Assembly (NCBI GenBank): GCA_013329455.1
Contig: DUKF01000227.1
Span: 8,125-35,824 of the forward strand
Source of the DNA: Methanotrichaceae archaeon
GTDB lineage: Archaea; Halobacteriota; Methanosarcinia; Methanotrichales; Methanotrichaceae
Direction: 5' to 3'
DNA: 27,700 nucleotides
Shown here one piece after another: positions 6,333 to 14,506 of the stretch. A program made the translations under genes and the position numbers. The notes under the pieces are model-generated. The model was not told the DNA's origin. It searched no databases and saw nothing but the letters and a program-made list of their open reading frames with translations. How positions within the stretch are numbered: the stretch's first letter is position 1; the number at the start of each line of letters is the position of its first letter.

Positions 6333-7757
6333 TTAGTACTGCCTGGCGAGAAGGGCGCACCCCTCGGTATTCGCGCCGCAGACGATGCAGTGACGAGTCA
6401 GACGCTTTTCTTCAGAGCGCCACGGCTCGCCGAGGACGGCCGCGCCGACCTCGTCCTCGATCGCATGGCCGCACACCTCCGAGCCGCACCATCCGACCCG
6501 AGCAACTCCCGCCAGGGTCTGCTCTTTCGCCTCCTCGATCGTCTCGCAGTCCTTCACCTTGCTGTCGAGGAAGGCCTGGGCCTTGGCCAGCATCGCCTCT
6601 TGAAGGTCGTCGGCCTCCGCCTGGATCGTCTTCTCTAAGTCGTCCAGGGGGACGGTCAGCTTCTTTCCGTCACGCCTCGCCAGGACTGCAACACCGTTCT
6701 TGATATCCCGGGGCCCGATCTCGATCCTGATAGGAACGCCCTTCAGCTCCCACTTGTAGAACTTGGACCCGGGCCTCTCATCGCTCTCGTCGATCACAAC
6801 CCTCATCCCAGCGGCCGCGAGCCTCTCTTTCAGGGCCCGGCAGACCTCCAGAGTCATCTCCTTCTCCTTGAATAGGATCGGGACTATGACGACCTGGACC
6901 GGTGCCACCGACCAGGGGAGAACGAGCCCCTTGTCGTCCCCGTGAACCGATATCAGGGCGGCGATGCACCTCTCTGAGACGCCGTAACAGGTCTGGTTTA
7001 CAAACTCCTGCTCGCCCTCCGTGTTCTCGTAAGTTATCCCGTAGGTGGTGGCAAAGTTCGTCCCAAGAAGGTGAGCTGTACCTATCTGGAGCGTCCTTCC
7101 GTCCGGCATCACTGTGTCGAGGGCGATCGAGTAGTCAGATCCAGGGAACTTGTCCCAGGAAGGCCTCTTCGCAAAGAGGAAGGGTATCGCAAGACGCCGG
7201 TAAAACTCGGCATAGATCGAAAGAGCCGCCTCGACCTGCTCAGCCGCCTCCTCCCAGGTCGCGTGAACAGTGTGCGCCTCCTTGAATGAGGTGATCTCCC
7301 GCAGCCTGATGAGGGGCCTAGTGTGCTTCGTCTCGTACCTGAAGGTGTTCACGATCTGGTAGATCTTGAGCGGCAGGTCGGCGTGGCTTCTCACCCATAG
7401 CTTGAACATCGGATATATCGCCGTCTCGCTGGTAGGCCGAAGGGCCAGCTTGATGTCGAGAGGGCTGGTTCCGCCGTGAGTCACCCAGTAGACCTCGTCC
7501 TCGAAGCCCTTGATGTGCTCGGCCTCCTTCATGAACTCGGTCTCCGGGATCAGGAGGGGAAACTGGGTCTCCTGGTGGTCCGGGTCGAGCAGCTCCCTTA
7601 TCAGATCGTAAACGTTCCTTCGGAGAGCAAAGCCGGAAGGGTACCAGACGCACATCCCCTTAACCGGATACCTGACGTCGATTATCTCTCCCGCCTTCAA
7701 AAGCTCGTGATACCATTCGCTGAAATTTTCTTTGCTCGGTATTTTGGACTCGGTCAT
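6333..7757 (-). CDS. proS: Prolyl-tRNA synthetase, archaeal type
   Basis: The 474-residue product is a class II synthetase of the archaeal/eukaryotic ProRS type, which charges tRNA-Pro. Motif 2 is visible as [18 protein letters not shown], and [12 protein letters not shown] belongs to the proline-binding core. An anticodon-binding domain ([11 protein letters not shown] onward) is followed by the zinc-binding C-terminal domain with GWCGSEVCG and CIVCG. The chain ends in a tyrosine, as is typical of this type. There is no bacterial-type editing insertion. The ATG at 7757 overlaps the stop of the upstream gene as TAATG, so an upstream in-frame extension was rejected. Confidence 0.96.
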   Translation of the reverse strand: MTESKIPSKENFSEWYHELLKAGEIIDVRYPVKGMCVWYPSGFALRRNVYDLIRELLDPDHQETQFPLLIPETEFMKEAEHIKGFEDEVYWVTHGGTSPLDIKLALRPTSETAIYPMFKLWVRSHADLPLKIYQIVNTFRYETKHTRPLIRLREITSFKEAHTVHATWEEAAEQVEAALSIYAEFYRRLAIPFLFAKRPSWDKFPGSDYSIALDTVMPDGRTLQIGTAHLLGTNFATTYGITYENTEGEQEFVNQTCYGVSERCIAALISVHGDDKGLVLPWSVAPVQVVIVPILFKEKEMTLEVCRALKERLAAAGMRVVIDESDERPGSKFYKWELKGVPIRIEIGPRDIKNGVAVLARRDGKKLTVPLDDLEKTIQAEADDLQEAMLAKAQAFLDSKVKDCETIEEAKEQTLAGVARVGWCGSEVCGHAIEDEVGAAVLGEPWRSEEKRLTRHCIVCGANTEGCALLARQY

Positions 7758-8377
7758 TACATCACCGGCGATGATTGTGAATCTACAAAGGGTTGGACGA
7801 AGTGTTGTATGAGAACCGGAGTTATGAAGGTCTCGATCACCGCTGCGATGAACAGGAGGAGAACAACCCACCGAAGGAGCCGTATCGCAGCCTTCAATTC
7901 ACCCTCCAGGTCGCCACCCCTTCCAAGGAGCGTCAAGATCATGAGGTGGCCGAGCCGAAACCCAACGCCGATGCAGACTAGAACCGTGGGAAGCTCGATT
8001 ATGCCGTGGGGCAGGATCGCAACTATCACAAAAGCAGGCCCACCAACCAACATCGCCTGATGGACGACCAGTCCCACCACGAACCCGTTCATGACGACTA
8101 CGACCGCCGGGACGATCCCAAAGCCCACACCCAAGAGCAGGGCCATCAAAGACGCAAAGAGGTTGTTCAGGAATATCGCCAGCATCATCTTGGGTGGACT
8201 CAGATCCAAAATCCACTGCAGCGTCTCCGCAACGTCTCCCACGTAGGCCGCCGCCAGCTCCGGATGCCGAACAGAGGCAACAACTCCGAGAGCTGCCGTC
8301 GCCAGGAATAGGTAAACGGACAGGAGTATGTATGGTCGGATGGACCTGAGGTACGCAGCGTCTTCTTTCCAGTTCAA
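7757..8377 (-). CDS. Stage II sporulation protein M (SpoIIM/DUF95) family membrane protein
   Basis: The 206-residue protein has about five membrane helices and the family hallmarks: a [20 protein letters not shown] helix, an NGFVVG turn, [10 protein letters not shown] and a GFRLG segment. In sporulating bacteria SpoIIM takes part in engulfment, but archaeal members are of unknown function and are often next to transport or membrane genes. The start is TTG at 8377, 7 bases after a strong GGAGGAG. It overlaps proS by one base (TAATG), so the two are probably co-transcribed. A TTATACG-like box lies near 8412-8420. Confidence 0.85.
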   Translation of the reverse strand: MNWKEDAAYLRSIRPYILLSVYLFLATAALGVVASVRHPELAAAYVGDVAETLQWILDLSPPKMMLAIFLNNLFASLMALLLGVGFGIVPAVVVVMNGFVVGLVVHQAMLVGGPAFVIVAILPHGIIELPTVLVCIGVGFRLGHLMILTLLGRGGDLEGELKAAIRLLRWVVLLLFIAAVIETFITPVLIQHFVQPFVDSQSSPVM

Positions 8378-8462
8378 GCGAGATCTCCTCCCCTTTCACC
8401 CTCCGACATCGTATAAGATTCTGGCGATTTTCCCAGGAGGGGCACACGATTCAAAAGTCCTG

Positions 8463-9086
8463 CTAGCTGGCCCAAGCCCCAGCCAGGTAGCGGGCTCCGA
8501 AGAGGACAAGAAAGGTACCGCAGAGGGCGAGGGTCTTCCTGTAGTTTGCCTCGGATAAGAGAGTCCTTCCCCGGTCCAGACTCGTCGAGACGAGGGTGTA
8601 CCAGCCGAAGTCTGCACCCCAGTGGCCGATCATGAATATCATCGCGAGAACAAGCCCCTCCCGAAGCTCCGCCAAAACCAGGGCGGATCCGACGCTCAGC
8701 CACCAGACCCAGAAGTAGGGGTTTGCGACGCTGGTGAGGGCACCTGCAAGATACGGGTTTGAAGAAGCGCCCTTCGAGGATATCTTCAGGGTGGCGGTTT
8801 TGCTCCCCTTCAAAGTGAGAATGCCAAAGAGGATCAGGGCCGACCCGCCGACCACCGCGACTATGCCGGTCTGTTCCTCAGCTACCGTAGCAAGCCCCTT
8901 CACTATCAGGAGGAATATCACCACCTCGGCGAGAGCGTGACCGGCCGCCACCTTCGGCCCCATCGTCCACCCCCTCTGGAGGGATGAATTTATGGTGGCC
9001 ACCAGGGTTGGGCCGGGCGCAAGCGCTCCAGTCAGCCCGATGGTGAAGGCCAAAATCAGGGTCTCGATAACCCCTTGCATATCCAT
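8463..9086 (-). CDS. LysE/RhtB-family exporter
   Basis: The 207-residue protein has six hydrophobic segments and the typical LysE-family N-terminus (FTIGLTGALAPGPTLVATINSSLQRG), followed by a GHALAE helix and the mid-protein ANPYFWVWWLSVG motif. These proteins export amino acids or related small molecules; the substrate is not determinable. The start is ATG at 9086, with a second ATG two codons in. It is followed 85 bases later by the SpoIIM-family gene in the same direction. Upstream, a TATA-like box (about 9165-9174) lies between the arms of an inverted repeat. Confidence 0.88.
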   Translation of the reverse strand: MDMQGVIETLILAFTIGLTGALAPGPTLVATINSSLQRGWTMGPKVAAGHALAEVVIFLLIVKGLATVAEEQTGIVAVVGGSALILFGILTLKGSKTATLKISSKGASSNPYLAGALTSVANPYFWVWWLSVGSALVLAELREGLVLAMIFMIGHWGADFGWYTLVSTSLDRGRTLLSEANYRKTLALCGTFLVLFGARYLAGAWAS

Positions 9087-9105
9087 CTTCCATCACTTCT
9101 ATGGT

Positions 9106-9184
9106 ATCTGAACCTTTCGACCTGGAACGGACGGATGAAATTCGGACAAATAGAGATCCAATTCTGTTTTTAATCGGTTCAGAT
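9106..9184 (-). promoter_or_regulatory. Promoter region of the LysE-type gene with flanking inverted repeat
   Basis: ATCTGAACC (9106-9114) and GGTTCAGAT (9176-9184) are perfect 9-base inverted copies that flank the GATTAAAAAC box (minus strand, about 9165-9174). One arm is just upstream of the box, the other between the promoter and the gene. This could be a repressor site pair; it could also be chance. Confidence 0.3.
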
Positions 9185-9299
9185 CGTAATTTGAACGAAC
9201 CACCTATGAAAACGTCTTCTTGAGTCAAAAAAGATTGAAATCTGGGAACAAAACAGGCTGAGAAGGATTATGCCAGGATAAACGTCGGAAAAGCGCAAT

Positions 9300-9370
9300 G
9301 GACCGGTCGGGATTCGAACCCGAGGCCTCTACCATGCCAAGGTAGCGATCTACCCCTGATCTACCGGCCC
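9300..9370 (-). tRNA. tRNA-Ala(GGC)
   Basis: The 71-base sequence folds as a cloverleaf: acceptor GGGCCGG/CCGGTCC, anticodon stem CTACC/GGTAG around loop TTGGCAT (anticodon GGC), and T arm TCGGG-TTCGAAT-CCCGA. The third acceptor pair is G:U, the classic identity element of alanine tRNA. CCA is not encoded. There is no intron. Confidence 0.96.
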
Positions 9371-9396
9371 TCTGAGCGGGGCATATGCAGACCTAT

Positions 9397-9405
9397 CAAA
9401 TAAAG
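9397..9405 (-). promoter_or_regulatory. TATA box for tRNA-Ala
   Basis: CTTTATTTG on the minus strand lies 27-35 bases upstream of the mature tRNA 5' end, the expected spacing for an archaeal box A. Confidence 0.5.
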
Positions 9406-9455
9406 ATGTCGGTGCCCCTCGGGCCGCGATGCGACTGATAAGGCTTCGCCCACCG

Positions 9456-10235
9456 CTACTTCTTCAGGGTGGACTGGACCGTCTCAACCGCCGTGACGAC
9501 GTTTTTTCCCCAGCGGATCCCGTTCAGGACGTCTTTGACCGTCATCTCCTCCACCTTCGGGTAGTTAAGAAGCTTCTCGTAGTCCTTCGTGACGGCGTAG
9601 TTGTAGTGGCCGTAGGCCACCGTGACGCCGTAAGTGAGGAGCTTGTGGGCCCGTCTGGATGAAGTGTAGACCGCCTGGTCGGCGTCATAGACAGCATCAG
9701 CCCCGATCTTGAAGAGCTTCAACGAGAGGTCGTAGTCGTCCAGGAGAGAGATGTCCCTGTGGCCGCCAGTCCGCCGGTACGTCTCTCTTCTCATGGCCAT
9801 GTTGGAGCCGATCATGTAGCAGAAGTTGAAGGCTTTCAGAAGCTTGTAGGAGCTTCGCCATGCCCTCAGAATCTCGGTTCTGAGGTCCCTGTCCTGAAAT
9901 ATCACGGGCCCTGTGCTGGCCTCGTGCCACTCCAGGTTGCGGCTTACGACATCGAGCCAGCCCCTGGGAAAAGCGGTGTCGGCATCGGTGAAGGCGATGA
10001 TCCGGCCGGACGCGACCTCAGCCCCGTCCCTCCTGGCTCCGCCGATCCCGGGATGAGTCTGGACTATCACCCTGTCCGCGTACTCCTCCGCGATCTCGAT
10101 GGTCCCGTCATCTGAGCCCCCATCGACTACCACGATCTCGTAGCTCTCTATGCCCATGGATTGGCATGCAAGGGACCTCAGGGTCGCCTCTATCTGCTCC
10201 TCCTCGTTCAGCGCGGGGACGATGACTGATATCAT
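9456..10235 (-). CDS. Family 2 glycosyltransferase
   Basis: The 259-residue protein starts MISVIVPALNEEEQIEATL, the standard GT2 (GT-A fold) nucleotide-binding strand. It continues with EIVVVDGGSDDGT, the metal-binding FTDADTAFP (DAD motif) and a late LLDDYDLSLKL acidic motif. There are no strong membrane helices apart from a short hydrophobic C-terminal patch, so it probably works at the cytoplasmic membrane face. The acceptor is unknown; the adjacent UbiA prenyltransferase suggests a lipid-linked product, by inference. The ATG at 10235 lies inside the annotated end of the upstream frame. Confidence 0.88.
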   Translation of the reverse strand: MISVIVPALNEEEQIEATLRSLACQSMGIESYEIVVVDGGSDDGTIEIAEEYADRVIVQTHPGIGGARRDGAEVASGRIIAFTDADTAFPRGWLDVVSRNLEWHEASTGPVIFQDRDLRTEILRAWRSSYKLLKAFNFCYMIGSNMAMRRETYRRTGGHRDISLLDDYDLSLKLFKIGADAVYDADQAVYTSSRRAHKLLTYGVTVAYGHYNYAVTKDYEKLLNYPKVEEMTVKDVLNGIRWGKNVVTAVETVQSTLKK

Positions 10236-10995
10236 TCAACATACCTCTGACCGAATAGGTCGGATAGACCATCAGATAAAGGGCCGATGCCGCCGCCACC
10301 GCCAGGGAAAGCTGGAAGAGGCGAGCCGCTGTGAATACAAATACGAGAGAGAGAACCACAAGGCCGACCAGCATCAAGAGGCCGTTCTTCTGTCCGATCC
10401 TCGTCACAGTGGTGGTGGTCGACCCCAGATCCTCTGCATAATCCACGATCTGATGGGCTATCAGGGCTTCGCAGCCGACTATAAAGAAGATCAAAGATAT
10501 CAAGATTATCCCTCTAGAGGGGTCACCCCCGCAGAGCAGAAATCCGGAGATGAAGGGCAGCGCCCCAAACATCAAGCCGTGGCTGACCGTGTCCAAGAGG
10601 TAACGCTCCTTGAGCCGGACGTGGCTTGCGGAATAGGCGGTCAAGAGCAGCAAGTTGATCACGACGAACAAGGCGCCCGTCAGGTCCAAGCTGATGGAGA
10701 GGACCAGGGAGATCGAGACCAGCGCGAACATGAGCAGCATGACACCCCTCTCATCGACCTTTCCCGCGGCCATGGGGTTTGTTCCAGACTCCACCTTGCG
10801 GCGGTGTTGCCTGTCGATCTCGGCATCGAAGTAGTTGTTAACGACGAATGCGTAGCTTATGATGCAGATATATGCGATCAAGACAAGCAGCGTCTGACCT
10901 GGGCCACCTCCGGCCAGAAAGGCCCCCGCCAGCGGAAATAATGGATAGAACTTGATCCAGTCTTTGATGCGAAGCATTCTCAGATAATCGATCAT
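10108..10995 (-). CDS. UbiA-family prenyltransferase (C-terminus possibly frameshifted)
   Basis: The 295-residue frame encodes a polytopic UbiA enzyme with about eight visible helices. The first Asp-rich motif is NNYFDAEID (residues 53-61) and the second is HQIVDYAEDLGS. Such enzymes transfer a prenyl chain to a polar acceptor in the membrane; candidate products in archaea include ether lipids and quinone-like carriers, but this member is not assigned. The last 42 residues (after SVRGMLN) are arginine-rich, non-membrane and overlap the glycosyltransferase by 128 bases. In another frame a TGA falls next to the GT2 ATG (TGAATGA), so an indel near 10240-10270 is plausible and the natural end may be near 10235. 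Confidence 0.82.
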   Translation of the reverse strand: MIDYLRMLRIKDWIKFYPLFPLAGAFLAGGGPGQTLLVLIAYICIISYAFVVNNYFDAEIDRQHRRKVESGTNPMAAGKVDERGVMLLMFALVSISLVLSISLDLTGALFVVINLLLLTAYSASHVRLKERYLLDTVSHGLMFGALPFISGFLLCGGDPSRGIILISLIFFIVGCEALIAHQIVDYAEDLGSTTTTVTRIGQKNGLLMLVGLVVLSLVFVFTAARLFQLSLAVAAASALYLMVYPTYSVRGMLNDISHRPRAERGGADRGDPEVPCMPIHGHRELRDRGSRWGLR

Positions 10996-11129
10996 CTTTT
11001 GTCTCTCTCCCCGGTTGAGAGGACTGAATTCTTGTACACCCTTATCTACCTTTTCGAATCCTGATGCTGCATCTTGGGAGCGCGCTCCAGATATCTCATC
11101 GGGATATTTGGGTTCCCATCTTTTCCTGG

Positions 11130-11143
11130 TTAAATTTTTATAG
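11130..11143 (+). promoter_or_regulatory. TATA box for the repeat-containing secreted protein
   Basis: A TAAATTTTTATA stretch lies about 30-40 bases before the ATG at 11172, consistent with a very short leader. Confidence 0.5.
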
Positions 11144-11171
11144 ATCGTTCATCTAAAATGTGTTCGAGATC

Positions 11172-11690
11172 ATGAGATTATCGTCTTTCCTTCTGGTCTG
11201 TTTTGTGATCCTGCTCGCCACAGCCTTCGCCGGGGCGGAGGACGAGGACTACCTGGAGGTCATCGGATCTGCCGGGACCATGACCGGAGCCAACTACTCC
11301 GAGTACGGGTCGGCCTTCGAAGAGTTCGTGGCCAACGCTCCTGGAGAACGAAACCTATCTTCCTATCCAGACTACCTAGTCGACTTTCTGGAGGAAAGCC
11401 CAGAGCCGCCGGTGACGAACTACAGCCTCTACTCTCCAGCCTTCGAGAGTTTCATGAACCTGAGCACAGATGGTCATCTGAACCTCTCATCATACCCGGA
11501 TTATCTAAGTCAGTTTCTGAACCAGACCCCCGAAACGGTGAGAACGAACTACAGCCTCTACTCTCCAGCCTTTGAGAATTTCATGAACCTGAGTGCCGAA
11601 AAGCGTCTGAACCACTCACCATACCCGGATTATCTGGGCTGGTTTTTAACAGATAGCCCCGAGACGGCGAAGACGAAACAAACCGAATAA
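11172..11690 (+). CDS. Secreted protein with three 42-residue tandem repeats
   Basis: This 172-residue protein has a clear signal peptide (MRLSSFLLVCFVILLATAFAGA, cut near AFAGA/ED). Three tandem repeats of about 42 residues follow, each built as NYS.Y..AFE.F....., then SYPDYL..FL..(S/T)PE. They begin near residues 35, 77 and 119. Several N-glycosylation sequons (NYS, NLS, NQT, NHS) recur in fixed positions of the repeat, so a glycosylated cell-surface or sheath-associated protein is plausible. There is no membrane anchor or cell-wall motif. A GTG four codons upstream is a possible alternative start, but the ATG at 11172 gives a normal signal peptide. The family is not recognised. Confidence 0.72.
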   Translation: MRLSSFLLVCFVILLATAFAGAEDEDYLEVIGSAGTMTGANYSEYGSAFEEFVANAPGERNLSSYPDYLVDFLEESPEPPVTNYSLYSPAFESFMNLSTDGHLNLSSYPDYLSQFLNQTPETVRTNYSLYSPAFENFMNLSAEKRLNHSPYPDYLGWFLTDSPETAKTKQTE

Positions 11691-11832
11691 TAGGACAAAT
11701 AGGACACTCACAGGCACTTGGTTTGAGACTTCAGCACCCGTCATGTCAGAATTATATAAAATTATTTTGCGGCCTCAAAAATGCTTCGTTTGATGAGATC
11801 ACTGACAGTTCCATCGGCCTTCAATCTCGTCT

Positions 11833-12303
11833 TCAGTCGTTCTTTTCTCTCAGGGCTTCAATCCTCGATCTTATCCGGTCCAGCCTCTCTTCGATTGCGA
11901 GAATCTCCCGCTCCAGGAGGCTGATCTGGTCGTCTCTGGCAATATGCCCTGCCGATCCTTCCTCCTGGTTCCGCTCTCGGGCATATCCAATGTCTGCGGC
12001 CCCCTCTCTGAGGACGTAGCTTCCCCCACCGATCCTTATTCCCAGGCCGTACACCAGGGCGGATGCAACCTTCTTTCTCCCACTCCGTAGGTCGTTCCAG
12101 AAGGCCTTGCGAGATACGCCGACATAGATGGCAGCCTCCTGCTGCTGCAGCTCCAAAAGGTCGACGAGGCGAATCGCCTCCAGCTCTTCGAGGGTCAGGT
12201 TGACATCCTCCCCACTCGTTGCCCCCTCCGGATCAAACCGCCTCTTTTCGGGGATCTCTGAGATCCATCGCTGGCCGCGACGTCTGCCTCTGCCGGGACT
12301 CAT
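11833..12303 (-). CDS. DUF134-family DNA-binding protein
   Basis: The 156-residue protein matches the DUF134 pattern: a basic N-terminus (MSPGRGRRRGQRWI), LTLEELEAIRLVDLLELQQQEAA, then the helix-turn-helix GVSRKAFWNDLRSGRKKVASALVYG at about residues 62-86 (a variant of the family's GVSRQTFGR recognition helix). It is followed by GIRIGGG. A charged C-terminal coiled coil (LLEREILAIEERLDRIRSRIEAL) could dimerise it. DUF134 proteins are small regulators commonly found beside glycine-rich DUF5320-type genes, and such a gene is divergently transcribed here. A TATA-like box (12323-12332) sits about 25 bases before the ATG, which suggests a leaderless transcript. Confidence 0.85.
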   Translation of the reverse strand: MSPGRGRRRGQRWISEIPEKRRFDPEGATSGEDVNLTLEELEAIRLVDLLELQQQEAAIYVGVSRKAFWNDLRSGRKKVASALVYGLGIRIGGGSYVLREGAADIGYARERNQEEGSAGHIARDDQISLLEREILAIEERLDRIRSRIEALREKND

Positions 12304-12322
12304 GAAATGGTCGTATCTGGGA

Positions 12323-12332
12323 CTTTATATTT
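12323..12332 (-). promoter_or_regulatory. TATA box of the DUF134 gene
   Basis: AAATATAAAG on the minus strand lies about 20-29 bases upstream of the ATG at 12303, the spacing of a leaderless archaeal promoter. Confidence 0.55.
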
Positions 12333-12358
12333 GAAGTTTGTCAGGATCTTACAGAAAT

Positions 12359-12369
12359 CTTTAAATATT
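12359..12369 (+). promoter_or_regulatory. TATA box of the DUF5320-type gene
   Basis: A CTTTAAATATT stretch precedes the gene at 12453 by about 85 bases, implying a leader of roughly 60 bases that carries the GAGGTGA ribosome-binding site at 12439-12445. Confidence 0.5.
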
Positions 12370-12452
12370 AGATCTCATAAGAGACTTAATAGGACGTGTT
12401 CGTCGAAGAGCACCGCGACCGTCCTCAAACTGTCGAATGAGGTGAATAAAAG

Positions 12453-12794
12453 ATGCCAGGTGGAGACAGAACGGGTCCTGCAGGATTTGGATCCAGAACC
12501 GGAAGGAGCATGGGATACTGTTCGGGGTTTGATGCCCCAGGATACTTCAATGCAGGCTTTGGCAGGCCCTTTGGCGCTGGCAGAGGCAGAGGCGGCGGTC
12601 GAGGTAGAGGTGGCGGCCAAGGCAGAGGTTTGCAATTCTGGCCCAGGTCGCAGGGTGCCGTCTTTGGACCCAGCCAGCCAGTGGCCCCTTCTCCCGAAGT
12701 GGAGATGGCTGACCTGGTGGAGATGGCTGAAAGCCTAGAAGCCCAACTGAAAAACATAAAGGCCAGGATGGAGGAGATGAGATCCGAAAAGTGA
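12453..12794 (+). CDS. DUF5320-type glycine/arginine-rich protein
   Basis: The 113-residue protein starts MPGGDRTGPAGFGSRTGRSM, the conserved start of DUF5320-type proteins. An aromatic/glycine segment (GYCSGFDAPGYFNAGFGRPF) follows, then a low-complexity G/R-rich tract (residues 41-60). The C-terminal third (MADLVEMAESLEAQLKNIKARMEEM) is a coiled coil. A strong GAGGTGA site lies 7 bases upstream. Family members often neighbour DUF134 regulators and iron-molybdenum-cofactor-type small proteins; their biochemical role is not established. The divergent DUF134 gene is its likely regulator, by inference. Confidence 0.8.
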   Translation: MPGGDRTGPAGFGSRTGRSMGYCSGFDAPGYFNAGFGRPFGAGRGRGGGRGRGGGQGRGLQFWPRSQGAVFGPSQPVAPSPEVEMADLVEMAESLEAQLKNIKARMEEMRSEK

Positions 12795-12835
12795 CATCTT
12801 CCCGGCAACTCCTCCTTACAAGGCCCCTATTTCCG

Positions 12836-12846
12836 CGTTTTTTTCA
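12836..12846 (+). terminator. T-rich transcription stop after the DUF5320-type gene
   Basis: A run of seven T (GCGTTTTTTTCAC) lies about 45 bases past the stop, between convergent genes. Archaeal termination is commonly at oligo-T runs; there is no strong hairpin. Confidence 0.35.
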
Positions 12847-12853
12847 CTCGACT

Positions 12854-14323
12854 TTACGATCTCTTTGGCACCATATCGATCATATCCCATATCTTTTCCA
12901 TGTCCAGATACTTCTCGGTGGCAGAAGCCAGCTCATCGTACCCTTCGCCTGCGAGGGCCGATCTTCGGATCAGGTTCTTCCTTGCGTAGAGGTAATCCAA
13001 AAAGGCGTCTTTGAAGTTCTCGTTCTGGAAGATACCGTGAAGGTAAGTTCCTATGACGAGCCCCTCGCCACCAACGGCGCCGTCGTCCCCGAAGGCGGGG
13101 GGATCCTGGGAGGTCGTCTGGCCCATGTGAATCTCGTAACCCCAGACCTTATCCCCCTTTATCGGCCCAAGGATCGGGCCGTCTCCGGTCACGGTCTTCT
13201 CCACCTGGACGGTCCTTTTCTCGTACCGATCGAACCGTGTCTCTAAGTCCAAGAGGCCCAGGCCGGGTATCGAGTCGGTGGTGTTCTCGATCCCCAGATC
13301 GACGATGTTCCTTCCCAGGATCTGGTAGCCGCCGCAGATCCCAAGGACCGGAACGCCCTCGTCTCGAAGGGCCAGAATCTCCCGATCGGTCCCCCTCGTC
13401 CTCATATCCTCGAGGTCTGAGACGGTGTTCTTGGTTCCGGGGATTATGACGGCATCTGGCCTACCAAGAGGCTGGCCGGGGCTGACGTACCGGACCCTCG
13501 CCTCCCGCTCCAGGGGTTCAAAGTCCGTAAAGTTCGATATTCTCGTAAGCCTGATTACGGCGATCTCGACCCCCTTGCCCCCCTCGCCACCGCCCCTCTT
13601 GTCGCCCAGGGAGACGGAATCCTCGCTAGGCAGGTTGAGGTCGAGATAGGGCATGACGCCGAGGACCGGTACATCGGTCAGCTTCTCCAGCATGTCGAGA
13701 CCGGGCTCGAGAATCGCCGGATCGCCCCGGAACTTGTTGATCACAAGGCCCTTTACGAGGGGCCTGATATCGGGCGGAAGAAGCTTTATCGTCCCGTAGA
13801 GGCTCGCAAAGACCCCGCCCCTCTCGATATCGCCCACAAGGATTATGGGTGCCTGGAGCTTTGATGCGACGTAGATGTTGGCGATGTCCCGATCGTAGAG
13901 GTTGATCTCGGCACCCCCGCCAGCGCCCTCGACGACGATGTAGTCAAACTTGTGCTCAAGCTCCTCGAGGGCCCAGTCCACTACCACCTTCATCTCCTCG
14001 ATCCCCTGGTAGTACTCCTCGGCGGACTTGTCGGCTATGGGCACGCCGAAGACGATCACCTGGCTGGTCCGATCGCCCTTCGGCTTGAGGAGGATCGGGT
14101 TCATGATCTCCGTCGGCTCGACCCCTGCAGCCCAGGCCTGGACCGCCTGGGCGATCCCCATCTCCTTTCCCTCGGAGGTGACCCAAGAGTTGAGGCTCAT
14201 GTTCTGGGACTTGAAGGGGGCGACCTTCAGACCCCGGTTTTTGATGATTCTGCATAGGGCTGCAACGATAGTGCTCTTTCCGGAGTGGGAGGTGGTTCCG
14301 AGGACCACGATGAATCTGGTCAT
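12854..14323 (-). CDS. cobQ: Cobyric acid synthase (adenosylcobyrate amidation)
   Basis: The 489-residue enzyme amidates adenosylcobyrinic acid a,c-diamide at four positions in cobamide synthesis, a pathway methanogens need for their methyltransferases. The N-terminal domain has the P-loop GTTSHSGKST and the CobQ/CbiP signature KSQNMSLNSWVT...EMGIAQAVQA. The C-terminal class I glutamine amidotransferase domain has the catalytic Cys in LGICGGYQILG and the histidine in GTYLHGIFQN. The ATG at 14323 has a GGGAAGG site just upstream; an in-frame TTG eight codons earlier is less likely. It is convergent with the DUF5320-type gene. A degraded copy of its N-terminal region lies at about 16234-16441. 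Confidence 0.95.
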   Translation of the reverse strand: MTRFIVVLGTTSHSGKSTIVAALCRIIKNRGLKVAPFKSQNMSLNSWVTSEGKEMGIAQAVQAWAAGVEPTEIMNPILLKPKGDRTSQVIVFGVPIADKSAEEYYQGIEEMKVVVDWALEELEHKFDYIVVEGAGGGAEINLYDRDIANIYVASKLQAPIILVGDIERGGVFASLYGTIKLLPPDIRPLVKGLVINKFRGDPAILEPGLDMLEKLTDVPVLGVMPYLDLNLPSEDSVSLGDKRGGGEGGKGVEIAVIRLTRISNFTDFEPLEREARVRYVSPGQPLGRPDAVIIPGTKNTVSDLEDMRTRGTDREILALRDEGVPVLGICGGYQILGRNIVDLGIENTTDSIPGLGLLDLETRFDRYEKRTVQVEKTVTGDGPILGPIKGDKVWGYEIHMGQTTSQDPPAFGDDGAVGGEGLVIGTYLHGIFQNENFKDAFLDYLYARKNLIRRSALAGEGYDELASATEKYLDMEKIWDMIDMVPKRS

Positions 14324-14415
14324 GTCCTTCCCAGAGGGGATGTGCAAGTTTATTTGTCTTTTGGAAGGAGGGGTTTTGTGGATTAAAAGAGGGGCAGCAT
14401 CGTATGATTTGGTAC

Positions 14416-14428
14416 ATTATTTAATTTA
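14416..14428 (-). promoter_or_regulatory. Probable cobQ TATA box
   Basis: On the minus strand AAATTAAATAATG lies about 95-105 bases upstream of the cobQ ATG, the clearest TATA-like sequence in the short intergenic region. No cobalamin riboswitch-like structure was noticed. Confidence 0.4.
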
Positions 14429-14440
14429 AAAAACAATTTA

Positions 14441-14474
14441 AGAAAAAAATAATATAGTAATGCGCCCGATGGGC
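14441..14474 (-). terminator. Hairpin plus T-run after the zinc-ribbon gene
   Basis: On the minus strand, GCCC-ATC-GGGC (14464-14474) is followed by an A+T stretch and seven T (14443-14449), 33 bases after the stop of the zinc-ribbon gene. The short stem makes this tentative. Confidence 0.35.
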
Positions 14475-14506
14475 ACATGACTTCCTTATACAAGCCGTTG
14501 GCACGG

